A DNA stretch of 64,000 nucleotides from Alexandriicola marinus (GTDB lineage: Bacteria; Pseudomonadota; Alphaproteobacteria; Rhodobacterales; Rhodobacteraceae). The notes beneath the pieces are model-generated. The model was not told the DNA's origin. It worked only from the letters and a program-made list of their open reading frames with translations, and made no database searches. Position numbers and translations under genes: made by a program. Of this stretch, positions 17,837 to 27,029 are shown piece by piece. Positions within the stretch are counted from its first letter, which is position 1, and every line of letters begins with the position of its first letter. The stretch is from the NCBI RefSeq assembly GCF_004000435.1, contig NZ_RBVZ01000002.1, positions 124,001-188,000 of the forward strand, given 5' to 3'.

Positions 17837-17850
17837 CTATTCCAGAATAG
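17837..17850. promoter_or_regulatory. Inverted repeat, candidate LysR-type operator between phnW and lysR
   Basis: CTATTC (17837-17842) and GAATAG (17845-17850) form a perfect inverted repeat with a CA centre. It lies 13 bases before the LysR start and about 70 bases before the phnW start, where a LysR protein would bind to repress itself and activate phnW. The assignment follows from position and symmetry. Confidence 0.55.
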
Positions 17851-17863
17851 GCTTAGCTTATAC

Positions 17864-18721
17864 ATGCGATACAGCCAGCTTCGCGCCTTTCACGCGGTGG
17901 CCCTGCACGGGGGCTTTTCCCGCGCGGCGGCCGCACTGAACCAGACGCAACCCGCGCTCAGCGAACAGGTGCGCAAGCTCGAACAGGATCACGATACGCT
18001 TCTGTTTCATCGCGATCGGCGGCAGGTCCGGCTGACGGAAGCGGGTGAGGCGCTGTTCCTACTGACAAAGCGGTTCTTCGACGCCGAGGCGAGCATCGCC
18101 GATCACCTCAGCCAAAGTCGCGCCGCCTTGAGTGGCAGGCTGCGGATCGTCGCGGATTCGGCACGCCACATCACGCCCGTTCTGGCACGGTTCCGCGAGA
18201 AGGCGCCCGATGTCCTTGTTTCGGTCGAGACCGGCAATACCGAGACCGTGCTGGCACGCCTGCGCAATTACGATGCCGAAATCGGTGTTCTGGGCAGCCT
18301 TGGTGAGGCCGCCGATCTGGTTTCGGTCGATCTGGGAGATTCGCCCATCGTCGCGATCGCCGGGCGCGACACGCCGTGGGCCGGCGGGGGCCTGCGCCTG
18401 TCCGATCTGCCGAAGCTGCCGCTGGTGATGCGCGAAAAGGGATCGCGCACCCGGCACCAGCTTGAAGAGGCGGCCCGCGGCGCGGGCCTCCGGCTTGCGC
18501 CCTCGGTCGAGGTCGATGGCCGCGAGGCGATGCGCGAGGTCGTCGCCTCGGGTGCCGGGATCGGTTTCATCTCGCGCGCCGAGATGGGCGAGGATCGGCG
18601 CCTTGTTCCCCTGCCCCTGATCGACGTGGATCTGCGGATGCCAGAGACGCTTGTCTGCCTGTCGATGCGCGCCGAGCAGCCGATGATCCGCGCCTTCATT
18701 CGCGCAGCGCGCAATTCCTGA
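17864..18721 (+). CDS. LysR family transcriptional regulator of the phosphonate genes
   Basis: The 285-residue protein has an N-terminal winged helix (FHAVALHGGFSRAAAALNQTQ, about residues 9-29) and a two-lobed periplasmic-binding-like effector domain from about residue 90. It is divergent from phnW and upstream of the hydrolase and transporter genes on the + strand, so it is placed to govern both sides. The inducer is probably a phosphonate or pathway intermediate (inferred). It ends 131 bases before the hydrolase gene, close enough for partial read-through. Confidence 0.88.
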   Translation: MRYSQLRAFHAVALHGGFSRAAAALNQTQPALSEQVRKLEQDHDTLLFHRDRRQVRLTEAGEALFLLTKRFFDAEASIADHLSQSRAALSGRLRIVADSARHITPVLARFREKAPDVLVSVETGNTETVLARLRNYDAEIGVLGSLGEAADLVSVDLGDSPIVAIAGRDTPWAGGGLRLSDLPKLPLVMREKGSRTRHQLEEAARGAGLRLAPSVEVDGREAMREVVASGAGIGFISRAEMGEDRRLVPLPLIDVDLRMPETLVCLSMRAEQPMIRAFIRAARNS

Positions 18722-18852
18722 TCACATTCGTCCAACCCGATGACACCGATCGCCGCAGCAGGGGGCCGCCCGAAGTCCGACGACAATGAGGACTTGATTC
18801 ACGCGCCCTCCCCGTAAAAGGTTAACCGGGTAATGAAGAGAATCGCATCCTG

Positions 18853-20376
18853 ATGACGGACCGCCAAAACGTCCTTTTTGTCGTGTTCGACCAGTTCCGA
18901 GCGGACTGTCTTTTTGGTGACCTCGCCCCCCATGTCGAACTTCCGACGCTGCGTGCGTTGATGAAGGAAAGCGTCAGCTTTTCAAATAACTACACTGTCT
19001 GTGCGCCCTGCGGCCCGGCGCGGGCCTCGCTCCTGACGGGGCAATACGCGATGAACCACAGGTCCGTGCGAAATGGCACGCCCCTGCGCCACGACACGCC
19101 CAATCTGGCGACCGAATTGCGCAAGGCCGGACGGCTTCCGCTGCTTTATGGCTATACCGACAGCGCGCAGGATCCGCGGACCCTGCCCCCCGCCGATCCA
19201 CGCCTGACCAGCTATGAAGAGGTGATGACAGGCTTCGAAGAGGTGGTTCGCCAGCGGTTCGAGGATGCGGGCGGCCCGTGGATCTCGCATCTGGTGCGCA
19301 AGGGTTACAAGCTGTCCCGGGAGACGATCTTCCGCCCTGTGGGGCCGGAAATCGACGACCCGGCGTTATACGATGCGGCCGACAGCGACACGGCGTTTCT
19401 GACCGACGCGACGCTGTCCGATCTGTTGCTGCGGCCGCCGGGATGGGTCGCGCATCTGACCTATATCCGCCCGCACCCCCCCTTTGTGGCGCCCGAACCC
19501 TATAACCGGATGTTCGATAAGGACACGATGCCCGCGCCGCGTGACACCAGGGATAACCATCCCTTCCTTGCGCCGGCGCGCGCCTATCAATCCATGACCT
19601 CCGTCGTGAAGGGCTTTGACAACAGGGCCGAGGATGCCGATGCAGTGGCGCGGATCCGGTCGGTCTACATGGGTCTGGCCGCCGAAGTGGATGAACATCT
19701 GGGCCGGGTGATCGCGTTCCTGAAACAGACCGGCCAGTATGAGAATACCTTGATCGTCGTGACGAGCGATCACGGCGAACTTCTGGGTGATTTCGGCTGC
19801 TGGGGCAAAAGCCATTACTACGATGCCGCCTTCCACACGCCCCTGATCATCCGCGCACCGGGGCACGAGGCGCAGGCCGGAACGATCCGCGACGAGATGG
19901 TCGAATCCATCGACATCACGCCGACGATCCTCGACCTTCTGGGCGTCGATATCCCCGACAGCATGGATGGCCGCAGCCTGCGCCCCTTCCTCGAGGGGAC
20001 CTGCCCCGACGATTGGCCTGATTACAGCTATTCTGAGCTCGATTTCGGCAATCCGATCAAACCGACCCGGTTCGAGACGGAACTGGGGATCGGTCCGGAC
20101 GAGGCCAACTTGGCCATCCTGCGCGAGCGCGACCACACGCTGGTTCAGTTCGGGGCCGCGCTGCCGCCGATCCTGTTCGACAAGACCGCCGCCGGCGAGG
20201 CTGCCGACGTGTCGCACACGCCCGGCGCAGCAGAAACGATCCTGCGGATGACGCAAAAGATGCTGCGCCACCGCATGCAGAACCCTGACGGGCTGTTCGC
20301 CCGGACGATGATCACCAGTGAAGGCCCGAAACGGGGCACGGGATCGCCCGTGCAGCCGGCGGAGGCCGTGTCATGA
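18853..20376 (+). CDS. Phosphonate monoester hydrolase-like sulfatase-family enzyme (PehA type)
   Basis: The 507-residue protein belongs to the alkaline phosphatase/sulfatase superfamily and follows the phosphonate monoester hydrolase pattern closely: DQFRADCLFG at the N-terminus (metal Asp), CGPAR as the C-x-P-x-R signal for formylglycine at about residue 57, NHRSVRNGTPL, and TSDHGELLGD with a following GKSHYYD. Such enzymes hydrolyse phosphonate monoesters and phosphodiesters. It has no signal peptide, so it should act in the cytoplasm after uptake. It lies between the phosphonate regulator and a complete ABC importer. A formylglycine-generating enzyme must be encoded elsewhere. Natural substrate unknown; a sulfatase role is less likely. 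Confidence 0.82.
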   Translation: MTDRQNVLFVVFDQFRADCLFGDLAPHVELPTLRALMKESVSFSNNYTVCAPCGPARASLLTGQYAMNHRSVRNGTPLRHDTPNLATELRKAGRLPLLYGYTDSAQDPRTLPPADPRLTSYEEVMTGFEEVVRQRFEDAGGPWISHLVRKGYKLSRETIFRPVGPEIDDPALYDAADSDTAFLTDATLSDLLLRPPGWVAHLTYIRPHPPFVAPEPYNRMFDKDTMPAPRDTRDNHPFLAPARAYQSMTSVVKGFDNRAEDADAVARIRSVYMGLAAEVDEHLGRVIAFLKQTGQYENTLIVVTSDHGELLGDFGCWGKSHYYDAAFHTPLIIRAPGHEAQAGTIRDEMVESIDITPTILDLLGVDIPDSMDGRSLRPFLEGTCPDDWPDYSYSELDFGNPIKPTRFETELGIGPDEANLAILRERDHTLVQFGAALPPILFDKTAAGEAADVSHTPGAAETILRMTQKMLRHRMQNPDGLFARTMITSEGPKRGTGSPVQPAEAVS

Positions 20377-20520
20377 GGATGTCACGAACCCAAGTAGAAG
20401 AGGGAGGATCGAAGACGTGAACATGGAGGGCGGCCAATGGAATGCGCCGGAGGCCCCGAACATCCCTCCCAATCGGCACGGGCAGACGGCCCGGTCAAAT
20501 TTTCAAAGACAGGAGAGATC

Positions 20521-22560
20521 ATGAAAAGACTACTTCTAGCAGGGACGGCGATGCTGGTGCTTCCGACCGCGGCCCTCGCGAATTGTCCGGCCATCACCAT
20601 GGCCGACATGCAGGGCATCGAGCCCGGCGCCTATCCGCAGCAATACGAGCTTTCGGCATTCGAGGCCGCGGCGGGCTGCGATATGGAATTCTCGACCAAC
20701 CCGGCGATCGCCGATCTGAACGCCCAGATCGTCGGCAACCCCGAGCTTCCGCCGCTGGCCGAGCGTCTTCCGGCAGAACCCCTCGTGGTCGTGCCCTATG
20801 ACAGCGTGGGCCAGTATGGCGGCGTCTTCGATGCCCTGTCGAACGCGACCGAGGCCGGAACCTCCGATTTCCTGTCGGTGCGCCACGTGAACCTCGTGCG
20901 TTATGCCGATGACCTTCAGACGATCGTTCCGAACATTGCCAAGTCATGGGAATGGAACGATGATTTCACGCAGCTGACTTTCCATCTGCGTGAAGGCCAC
21001 AAGTGGTCGGATGGCGCGCCCTTCACCTCGGCCGACGTGGCGTTCTGGCATGACAACCTGATGCTCGACACGAACATCTACGAATCGCCGCGCGATTACG
21101 TTCTTGTCGGCGGAGAGCCGATGACGGTCGAGACACCGGACGAAACTACGGTGATCTTCAACCTGCCGGCGCCGAAGCCGGGTCTTCTGACCCACTTCGC
21201 CACGTCCTATGCGCCGGGCTTCCAGCCGCAGCATTTCCTTGGCCAGTTCCACCCCGACATCAACCCTGATGCGGATGCCTACGCCCAGAGCCTCGGCTTC
21301 GAGAACGGCTATGACGCAATCCTGGCCTATTATGGCAACTCGGACTGGACGGATACGCCCACGCCGATGCTGTCGCGGCCCGAAATCGTGGACGGCCTTC
21401 CCAAGGCGACGATGCCGACGCTGGAAAGCCACATCTACATCACCGACACGACCGAAGGCCGGCGTCTCGTCGCCAACCCGTATTTCCACCAGGTGGACAC
21501 GACGGGCCAGCAGCTGCCCTACATCTCGGAGCAGAACGAGGTCTACATCAACGACAACGAGGTGCGGATCCTGTCGCTGGTGAACGGCGACGTCGACTAC
21601 AAGTCGCAGTCCGTGCGCCTGGATCAGGCCCCGCTTCTTCTGGAGAACCAGGAAAGCGGCAACTACACGATTCAGCTCAAGCCGACCGTGGGCATGCCTG
21701 CGGTGTCCTTCAACTTCACCGTCGAGGACGAGGCAAAGCGCGAGGTGTTCCAGAACCTCGACTTCCGCATCGCCATGTCGGTCGCGATCAACCGCGACGA
21801 GCTGAACGAAGTGGCCTATTTCGGTCAGGGCACGCCGAGCCAGATCCTGCCCTTCAACCCGGTTCCGGAATTCGTGGATCCGCAATGGGCAAGCTTTGCG
21901 GCCGAATATGACCCCACCCGGGCCAATGAGTTGCTCGACAGCATCGGCATGGCTGATACCGACGGCGACGGGTTCCGTGAACTGCCCAATGGCGACCGGA
22001 TGACCCTTGCACTGAACTATTCCACGCAAGGCATCTCCGGCTCCGTGGTCGAACTGATCTCGCAGTACTGGGCCGAAGTGGGCATCCAGTCGGTCGTGAA
22101 GGAAGTCACCCCGGACGAATACCGCTCCGCCCAGTCGGCCAACCAGCTCGACGTGGCGCTGTGGCAGTATGGCGCGCCGCTGGCGATCCACATGGGCCTC
22201 AACACCTTCTTCCGGGTGCCGTTCGGGACGTATTTCGAACATCGCACCGGGATGTTGTGGGCCGAGTGGATGGATTCGAACGGCGAACAGGGCATCGAGC
22301 CGCCGGAATGGGTCAAGACCATTGCCGCCGATATCGATGCGTTCCAGTCCGCGACGCCGGGGTCGGCCGAACAGAACGAACTGGGCGCACGGCTTGTCGC
22401 CACCTTCACCGAGAACCTGCCGATCATCGGCACGGTGCAGGCGCCCGAGCCGATCTATGTCTCGAACCGGCTCAACAACGTGCCCGAGTTCAAGACCTGG
22501 TCCTACGAGTACTACCGGACCTATCCCTACCGCGCCACACAGTGGTGGCTGAGCGAATAA
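20521..22560 (+). CDS. ABC transporter substrate-binding protein, family 5 (Opp/Dpp type)
   Basis: This large periplasmic binding protein (679 residues) begins with a Sec signal peptide (MKRLLLAGTAMLVLPTAALA) and lacks a lipobox. The body matches family 5 solute-binding proteins, including the FHLREGHKWSDGAPFTSADVAF segment near residue 155. A DTDGDG calcium-loop-like stretch lies near residue 480. It opens a five-gene importer operon that follows the phosphonate monoester hydrolase gene by 144 bases. ATG 20521 is preceded by AGGAGAG. Peptides are the usual cargo, but this family also binds sugars, opines and other organic solutes. Confidence 0.88.
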   Translation: MKRLLLAGTAMLVLPTAALANCPAITMADMQGIEPGAYPQQYELSAFEAAAGCDMEFSTNPAIADLNAQIVGNPELPPLAERLPAEPLVVVPYDSVGQYGGVFDALSNATEAGTSDFLSVRHVNLVRYADDLQTIVPNIAKSWEWNDDFTQLTFHLREGHKWSDGAPFTSADVAFWHDNLMLDTNIYESPRDYVLVGGEPMTVETPDETTVIFNLPAPKPGLLTHFATSYAPGFQPQHFLGQFHPDINPDADAYAQSLGFENGYDAILAYYGNSDWTDTPTPMLSRPEIVDGLPKATMPTLESHIYITDTTEGRRLVANPYFHQVDTTGQQLPYISEQNEVYINDNEVRILSLVNGDVDYKSQSVRLDQAPLLLENQESGNYTIQLKPTVGMPAVSFNFTVEDEAKREVFQNLDFRIAMSVAINRDELNEVAYFGQGTPSQILPFNPVPEFVDPQWASFAAEYDPTRANELLDSIGMADTDGDGFRELPNGDRMTLALNYSTQGISGSVVELISQYWAEVGIQSVVKEVTPDEYRSAQSANQLDVALWQYGAPLAIHMGLNTFFRVPFGTYFEHRTGMLWAEWMDSNGEQGIEPPEWVKTIAADIDAFQSATPGSAEQNELGARLVATFTENLPIIGTVQAPEPIYVSNRLNNVPEFKTWSYEYYRTYPYRATQWWLSE

Positions 22561-22669
22561 GCTCGGTCAGGGATTGCTGATACCGGTCCGGGGCGTCATC
22601 ATCGCCCCGGACCACCACAAGAACCCATCAAGACGCCCTTCAGGGCGCAGTACGGGACGGGGAGTGCAG

Positions 22670-23674
22670 ATGCTTCAGTTCGTGCGATTTGTCGCAACGC
22701 GGGCCGTTATGGCCCTGACGACACTAGTCATCGTGTCTCTTGTCGTCTTTACCCTGATGGAACTGGTCCCCGGCGACTGCGCCGAACGCTATCTGGCGTT
22801 CAAGAACACGCAAGGATCAGGGATTTCCCAGGCAGATATCGAGATCGAGCGCCAGAGGCTGGGCCTAGACCGTCCGTTCATCGAACGCTGGGCCAAATGG
22901 ATCGTGGGCGCCTTTCAGGGCGATTTCGGCGACAGCTGCATCCTGCGGGTCGATATCGCTCAGCTTCTGGGAACGAAGTTCTGGCTGAGCCTTGCGATCT
23001 GCCTGTCGTCGCTGACGCTGGCCTATGCAATCGCGATCCCCGTGGGGATATACTCTGCCGCCTCCAACAATGCCTGGCTGAACAACTCGCTCAAGTTCAT
23101 CAGCTATTTCGGGCTGGCCATGCCGAATTTCCTGCTGGCTCTGATGATCATGCTGGCCTCGACCATCTGGTTCGGAGAGACGTTGACCGGCCTCTTCTCG
23201 CCGGAATACCGGGACGCGCCGTGGACATGGGCAAAGTTCAGGGATCTGCTCAGTCACGCATGGCTTCCGATCTTCATCCTCGGCTGGTCGGCCACGGCCT
23301 TCGCGCTGCAAACCGTCCGGGCGCTGATGTCCGACGAAATCGGCAAGCTTTACGTCACTGCCGCCGCCGCCCGGGGGGTTTCGGGCCGCAGGCTCCTGTG
23401 GCGGTATCCGGCCCGCCACGCCCTTGGCCCGATCGTCAACAGCCTCGGCTTCGATCTCAACCGGATTTTCAACGAATTGCCGATCGTGGCGCTGATCCTC
23501 GTGCTGACGGATGCCGGGGCCCTGCTGATCGAGGCGCTCGCCCGGTCGAATGACCAGCAGCTGGCCGGCGCCATCATCTTTCTTCTGACCGCGTCGATCG
23601 TCACGCTGAACTTCCTGACGGATGTTCTGCTGGCCGTGCTCGACCCGCGTGTCCGCAAAAGCATCATGAGGTGA
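22670..23674 (+). CDS. ABC transporter permease (OppB/DppB type)
   Basis: The 334-residue integral membrane protein has an N-terminal helix followed by the MELVPGD element typical of DppB/OppB proteins and about five more helices. The cytoplasmic ATPase-coupling loop is visible around YVTAAAARGVSGRRLLWRYPARHAL. ATG 22670 with GGGGAG upstream fits the family N-terminus; the in-frame codon at 22574 would add an unrelated segment. It forms the channel with the next gene. Confidence 0.9.
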   Translation: MLQFVRFVATRAVMALTTLVIVSLVVFTLMELVPGDCAERYLAFKNTQGSGISQADIEIERQRLGLDRPFIERWAKWIVGAFQGDFGDSCILRVDIAQLLGTKFWLSLAICLSSLTLAYAIAIPVGIYSAASNNAWLNNSLKFISYFGLAMPNFLLALMIMLASTIWFGETLTGLFSPEYRDAPWTWAKFRDLLSHAWLPIFILGWSATAFALQTVRALMSDEIGKLYVTAAAARGVSGRRLLWRYPARHALGPIVNSLGFDLNRIFNELPIVALILVLTDAGALLIEALARSNDQQLAGAIIFLLTASIVTLNFLTDVLLAVLDPRVRKSIMR

Positions 23675-23678
23675 TCTG

Positions 23679-24878
23679 ATGACCGACGCCCCAGATCCGA
23701 TGAAGCCGAACCTTGCCCAAACCACTGGCCCCGCCGTCGACATCGTCGAGACGGAGAGTGCCGTCGAACGCCGCGCCAAGGAGGCCTATTTCACCGCCTC
23801 CCAGAGCCAGCTGATCTGGGCGCGATTCAAGAAACAGCGCGCCGCGATGGTGGCCGGGTTCCTGCTGTTGCTGATGGTCGTTTCAGGCCTCTTCGCGCCA
23901 TTCCTGTCGCCCTATGACCCGACAATCGCGGGCCGGAACGCCGACTACACCAACGGTGCGCCGCAGATCCCGCAATTCTGCGACAAGAACGGCTGTTCCC
24001 TGCGGCCCTTCATCCACGGGCTGGAGCGCACCCGGTCGATCGAGACGAATTTCCGCTGGGTGACTGAGGTCGACGAGGATACCCGGCACTATCTGCGGTT
24101 CTTCGTGACGGGCGATTCCTACAAGCTGTTCGGTTTCATCCCCGGAAATCTGCATCTCTTTGGTGTCGATGACGCAAAGATCCACCTGTTCGGCACTGAC
24201 GAAGACGGGCAGGACATCTTCTCGCGCACGCTTCATGCGATCTGGACCTCGCTTCAGGTGGGGACGATCGGGGTTTTGATCGCCTTTGTCCTCGCCCTCG
24301 TGATCGGAGGAGTGGCCGGCTATTACGGCGGCTGGATCGATGGCGTGTTGCAGATGATCACCGACGCGGTCCGAACGGTGCCCGCGATCCCGCTGTTCAT
24401 GGCGGTGGCGGCCTTCATGCCCCCCGAACTCACAGCGGAGCAACGGTTCTTCTACATATCCATGATCCTTGGCCTGATCGGCTGGCCCACGCTGGCGCGG
24501 CGGGTCCGGACCCACCTTCTGACTGAGCGCAACCAGGAATACGTGCTGGCAGCCCAGCTTTCGGGCGCGTCGTCGAGCCATGTGATCCGGCGCCATCTTC
24601 TGCCGTCCTTCACCTCCTATATCATCGTCGATCTGGTGATCTCGTTTCCCTACATGGTGCTGTCGGAAACGGCGCTTTCCTTCATCGGTCTGGGCCTGAA
24701 AGACCCGGTCTCGTCGCTGGGGGTGATGCTGCAGAAGGCCACGAGCGCGGACGTGATGCTGAATTACCCGTGGTATTTCATCCCGGTCATCTTCTTCATC
24801 ATCCTGGTGATGTCCTTCGTTTTCGTGGGTGACGGCCTGCGGGACGCGGCAGACCCCTATTCCGACAAGAACAAGTGA
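23679..24878 (+). CDS. ABC transporter permease (OppC/DppC type)
   Basis: The 399-residue permease has a cytoplasmic N-terminus, one helix, a long periplasmic insert (about residues 85-165) ending in the GTDEDGQDIFSR motif of DppC proteins, then five helices with the coupling loop YVLAAQLSGASSSHVIRRHLL. The insert is longer than in the standard 300-residue protein, as in a subgroup that works with large binding proteins like the one encoded here. It follows its partner by 4 bases. Confidence 0.9.
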   Translation: MTDAPDPMKPNLAQTTGPAVDIVETESAVERRAKEAYFTASQSQLIWARFKKQRAAMVAGFLLLLMVVSGLFAPFLSPYDPTIAGRNADYTNGAPQIPQFCDKNGCSLRPFIHGLERTRSIETNFRWVTEVDEDTRHYLRFFVTGDSYKLFGFIPGNLHLFGVDDAKIHLFGTDEDGQDIFSRTLHAIWTSLQVGTIGVLIAFVLALVIGGVAGYYGGWIDGVLQMITDAVRTVPAIPLFMAVAAFMPPELTAEQRFFYISMILGLIGWPTLARRVRTHLLTERNQEYVLAAQLSGASSSHVIRRHLLPSFTSYIIVDLVISFPYMVLSETALSFIGLGLKDPVSSLGVMLQKATSADVMLNYPWYFIPVIFFIILVMSFVFVGDGLRDAADPYSDKNK

Positions 24879-24889
24879 GGCGGGGCGGC

Positions 24890-24964
24890 GTGACATTCGA
24901 GTATTTTGACCAACGCGAAACCAAGAGGCCGGACATGATCGCGACCGGAGGCACAGCGGCATGA
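24890..24964 (+). other. Possible 24-codon leader ORF coupled to the ATPase gene
   Basis: From GTG 24890 an open frame of 24 codons (starting MTFEYFDQRETK) ends in an ATGA overlap with the start of the downstream ATPase gene. The overlap would allow translational coupling across the 82-base gap that otherwise breaks the tightly packed operon. No clear ribosome site precedes it. It may instead be a dispersed extragenic sequence. Confidence 0.25.
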
Positions 24965-25962
24965 GCAAGCTGATCGACGTGCAGAACCTGACCCTGCAAT
25001 TCCGCACCGACGAGGGGCTGATCACCGCCGTGGACGACGTGTCCTTCAGCATCGACAGGGGCGAAGTGATGGGCCTGGTCGGCGAAAGCGGATCGGGCAA
25101 ATCGGTGACGGCCAAGGCGCTGATGCATCTGAATGCCGGAAATGCCATCTATGCCCCCGAAAGCCGGATCATCCTTCATACCGATCAGGGCGAAGTGGAT
25201 GTTCTGTCGCTGAAGAAGCAGTCGGACCTGAAGCTGGTGCGCGGCGGGGCGATCTCGATGATCTTCCAGGAGCCGATGGCCAGCTTTGCCCCTGCCCTGT
25301 CGATCGGCAAGCAGATGGTCGAACAGCTGCAACTGCATTCCGACATGTCCAAGGCCCGGGCCAAGGAAATCTCGATCGAGATGCTGGACCGCGTGGGCAT
25401 TTCGGACGCGTCCAAACGGTTCGATCAATATGCATTCGAATTGTCGGGCGGTATGCGCCAGCGCGCGATGATCGCCATGGCGCTGTCGACAAAGCCAAAG
25501 CTTCTGATCGCGGACGAGCCGACTACCGCGCTCGACGTGACGATCCAGGCGCAGGTGATCGACCTGATGAAGGATCTCGTCGGCGAATTCGGCATGGGGA
25601 TCATCTTCATCACCCACGATCTGGGCGTTGTCGCACAGACCGCCGACAAGGTCAGCGTGATGTATCTGGGCCGCCTGATCGAAGAGGGCCCGGTGCGCGA
25701 GGTGATCCGCACCCCCGCCCATCCCTATACGCAAGGGCTCCTGGCCGCGCTGCCAAAGCTCGAGGACCTCGATTCGCCGCTGACGCCCGTGCCCGGCGAT
25801 ATCCCCTCCCCGCTGGAGCGGCCCCCGGGATGCGTCTTTCACACCCGCTGCCCCAAGGTGATCGGCGATATCTGCCGCCGCACCCTGCCCCACGCGATCG
25901 ACGTGGCCAAAGGGCACAGCGCCGCCTGCCACCTGCATGAAGAAGCCAAGGGGGCCGCATGA
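24961..25962 (+). CDS. ABC transporter ATP-binding protein (OppD/DppD type)
   Basis: The 333-residue ATPase carries Walker [12 protein letters not shown], the signature [12 protein letters not shown] and Walker [13 protein letters not shown], and the C-terminal Cys-containing region of OppD/OppF proteins ([14 protein letters not shown]). It powers uptake with the following ATPase. GGAGG precedes its ATG. Its stop overlaps the next start by 4 bases (ATGA). Confidence 0.94.
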   Translation: MSKLIDVQNLTLQFRTDEGLITAVDDVSFSIDRGEVMGLVGESGSGKSVTAKALMHLNAGNAIYAPESRIILHTDQGEVDVLSLKKQSDLKLVRGGAISMIFQEPMASFAPALSIGKQMVEQLQLHSDMSKARAKEISIEMLDRVGISDASKRFDQYAFELSGGMRQRAMIAMALSTKPKLLIADEPTTALDVTIQAQVIDLMKDLVGEFGMGIIFITHDLGVVAQTADKVSVMYLGRLIEEGPVREVIRTPAHPYTQGLLAALPKLEDLDSPLTPVPGDIPSPLERPPGCVFHTRCPKVIGDICRRTLPHAIDVAKGHSAACHLHEEAKGAA

Positions 25963-26966
25963 GCGACCAAGACAACCTGATCACGGCCCGCAACCTTTCG
26001 GTCACCTTCCAGATCGGCAAGGGCCTTTTCAACAAGGCCAGCCTCAAGGCCGTGGACAACGTCACGCTCGATATTCCCAAGGGATCGTTCTTCGGGCTCG
26101 TCGGAGAAAGCGGGTCGGGCAAGACGACGCTCGGCCGGGCCTTTCTCAAGGCCGTGCCGATCACCGGGGGGACCGCGACCTATTCCGACGACGAGGTCAC
26201 CTATGATCTGGGCACGCTGGCAGGACGCGAGCTGCGCGATTACCGCAAACGCGCGCAGCTGATCTTTCAGGACCCCTATGCCGCCCTCAGCCCCCGGATG
26301 ACGGTGCGCGACATCATCGCCGAGCCGCTGGAGGTGATGGGTCTGACCAAGACACGCGCCGAAACCGATCAGCGGGTCCGCGAGATCGCGGCGAAATGCC
26401 GGCTCAACCTCGAACATCTGCGGCGCTTCCCGCATGCGTTTTCGGGCGGGCAGCGACAGCGGATCTCGATCGCTCGGGCGCTTGTGTCGGATCCGAAGTT
26501 CGTCGTGGCCGACGAAAGCGTGGCAGCGCTCGACGTGTCGATCCAGGCCGATGTGCTGAACCTGCTGAAGGATCTTCAGCGCGAGCTGGGCCTGACCTTC
26601 ATGTTCATCAGTCACGATCTGAGCGTGGTGGCGCATACCTGCGATCACGTGGCGGTCATGTACCTTGGACGGCTGGTCGAAACCGCGCCCACGCGGCAAT
26701 TGTTCGAGGCCCCGCGCCATCCTTATACGAAGGCGCTGTTCTCGGCGATCCCGTCGCTCGATCCCGATGACACGGGCCGGGCGCAGCGGCTCGTGGGCGA
26801 GATACCCTCGCCCACCAATCAGCCGACAGGCTGCAAATTCCATACCCGCTGTCCCCATGCGACAGAGCAGTGCAAGCGCGAAGAGCCGCAGCTGGAACAT
26901 GCCGACGGACCGGGCCACGAGGTGTCCTGCCATCGCTGGCGGGAATTGATGTCCGAACCGGCATAA
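25959..26966 (+). CDS. ABC transporter ATP-binding protein (OppF/DppF type)
   Basis: The 335-residue ATPase has Walker A GESGSGKTTLG, signature FSGGQRQRISIA and Walker B FVVADESVAALD, where the usual Pro after Glu is Ser but the catalytic Glu is kept. The C-terminal CPHATEQCKREEP segment is family-typical. It completes the importer; a strong hairpin follows 16 bases after the stop. Confidence 0.94.
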   Translation: MSDQDNLITARNLSVTFQIGKGLFNKASLKAVDNVTLDIPKGSFFGLVGESGSGKTTLGRAFLKAVPITGGTATYSDDEVTYDLGTLAGRELRDYRKRAQLIFQDPYAALSPRMTVRDIIAEPLEVMGLTKTRAETDQRVREIAAKCRLNLEHLRRFPHAFSGGQRQRISIARALVSDPKFVVADESVAALDVSIQADVLNLLKDLQRELGLTFMFISHDLSVVAHTCDHVAVMYLGRLVETAPTRQLFEAPRHPYTKALFSAIPSLDPDDTGRAQRLVGEIPSPTNQPTGCKFHTRCPHATEQCKREEPQLEHADGPGHEVSCHRWRELMSEPA

Positions 26967-26982
26967 GAGGACCACCCGCCCC

Positions 26983-27022
26983 GGGGGGCCGCCAATTTTG
27001 TTAGCTAACAAAATTGGCCCCC
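26983..27022. terminator. Long perfect palindrome between convergent operons
   Basis: Positions 26992-27017 form a perfect 26-base palindrome (left arm CCAATTTTGTTAG, right arm CTAACAAAATTGG), flanked by GGGGGG (26983-26988) and CCCCC (27018-27022) that can extend the stem with a small bulge. It lies between the importer operon and the MFS gene, so it can serve both strands. The T-runs are inside the stem and not after it. Confidence 0.75.
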
Positions 27023-27029
27023 GCGCCTG

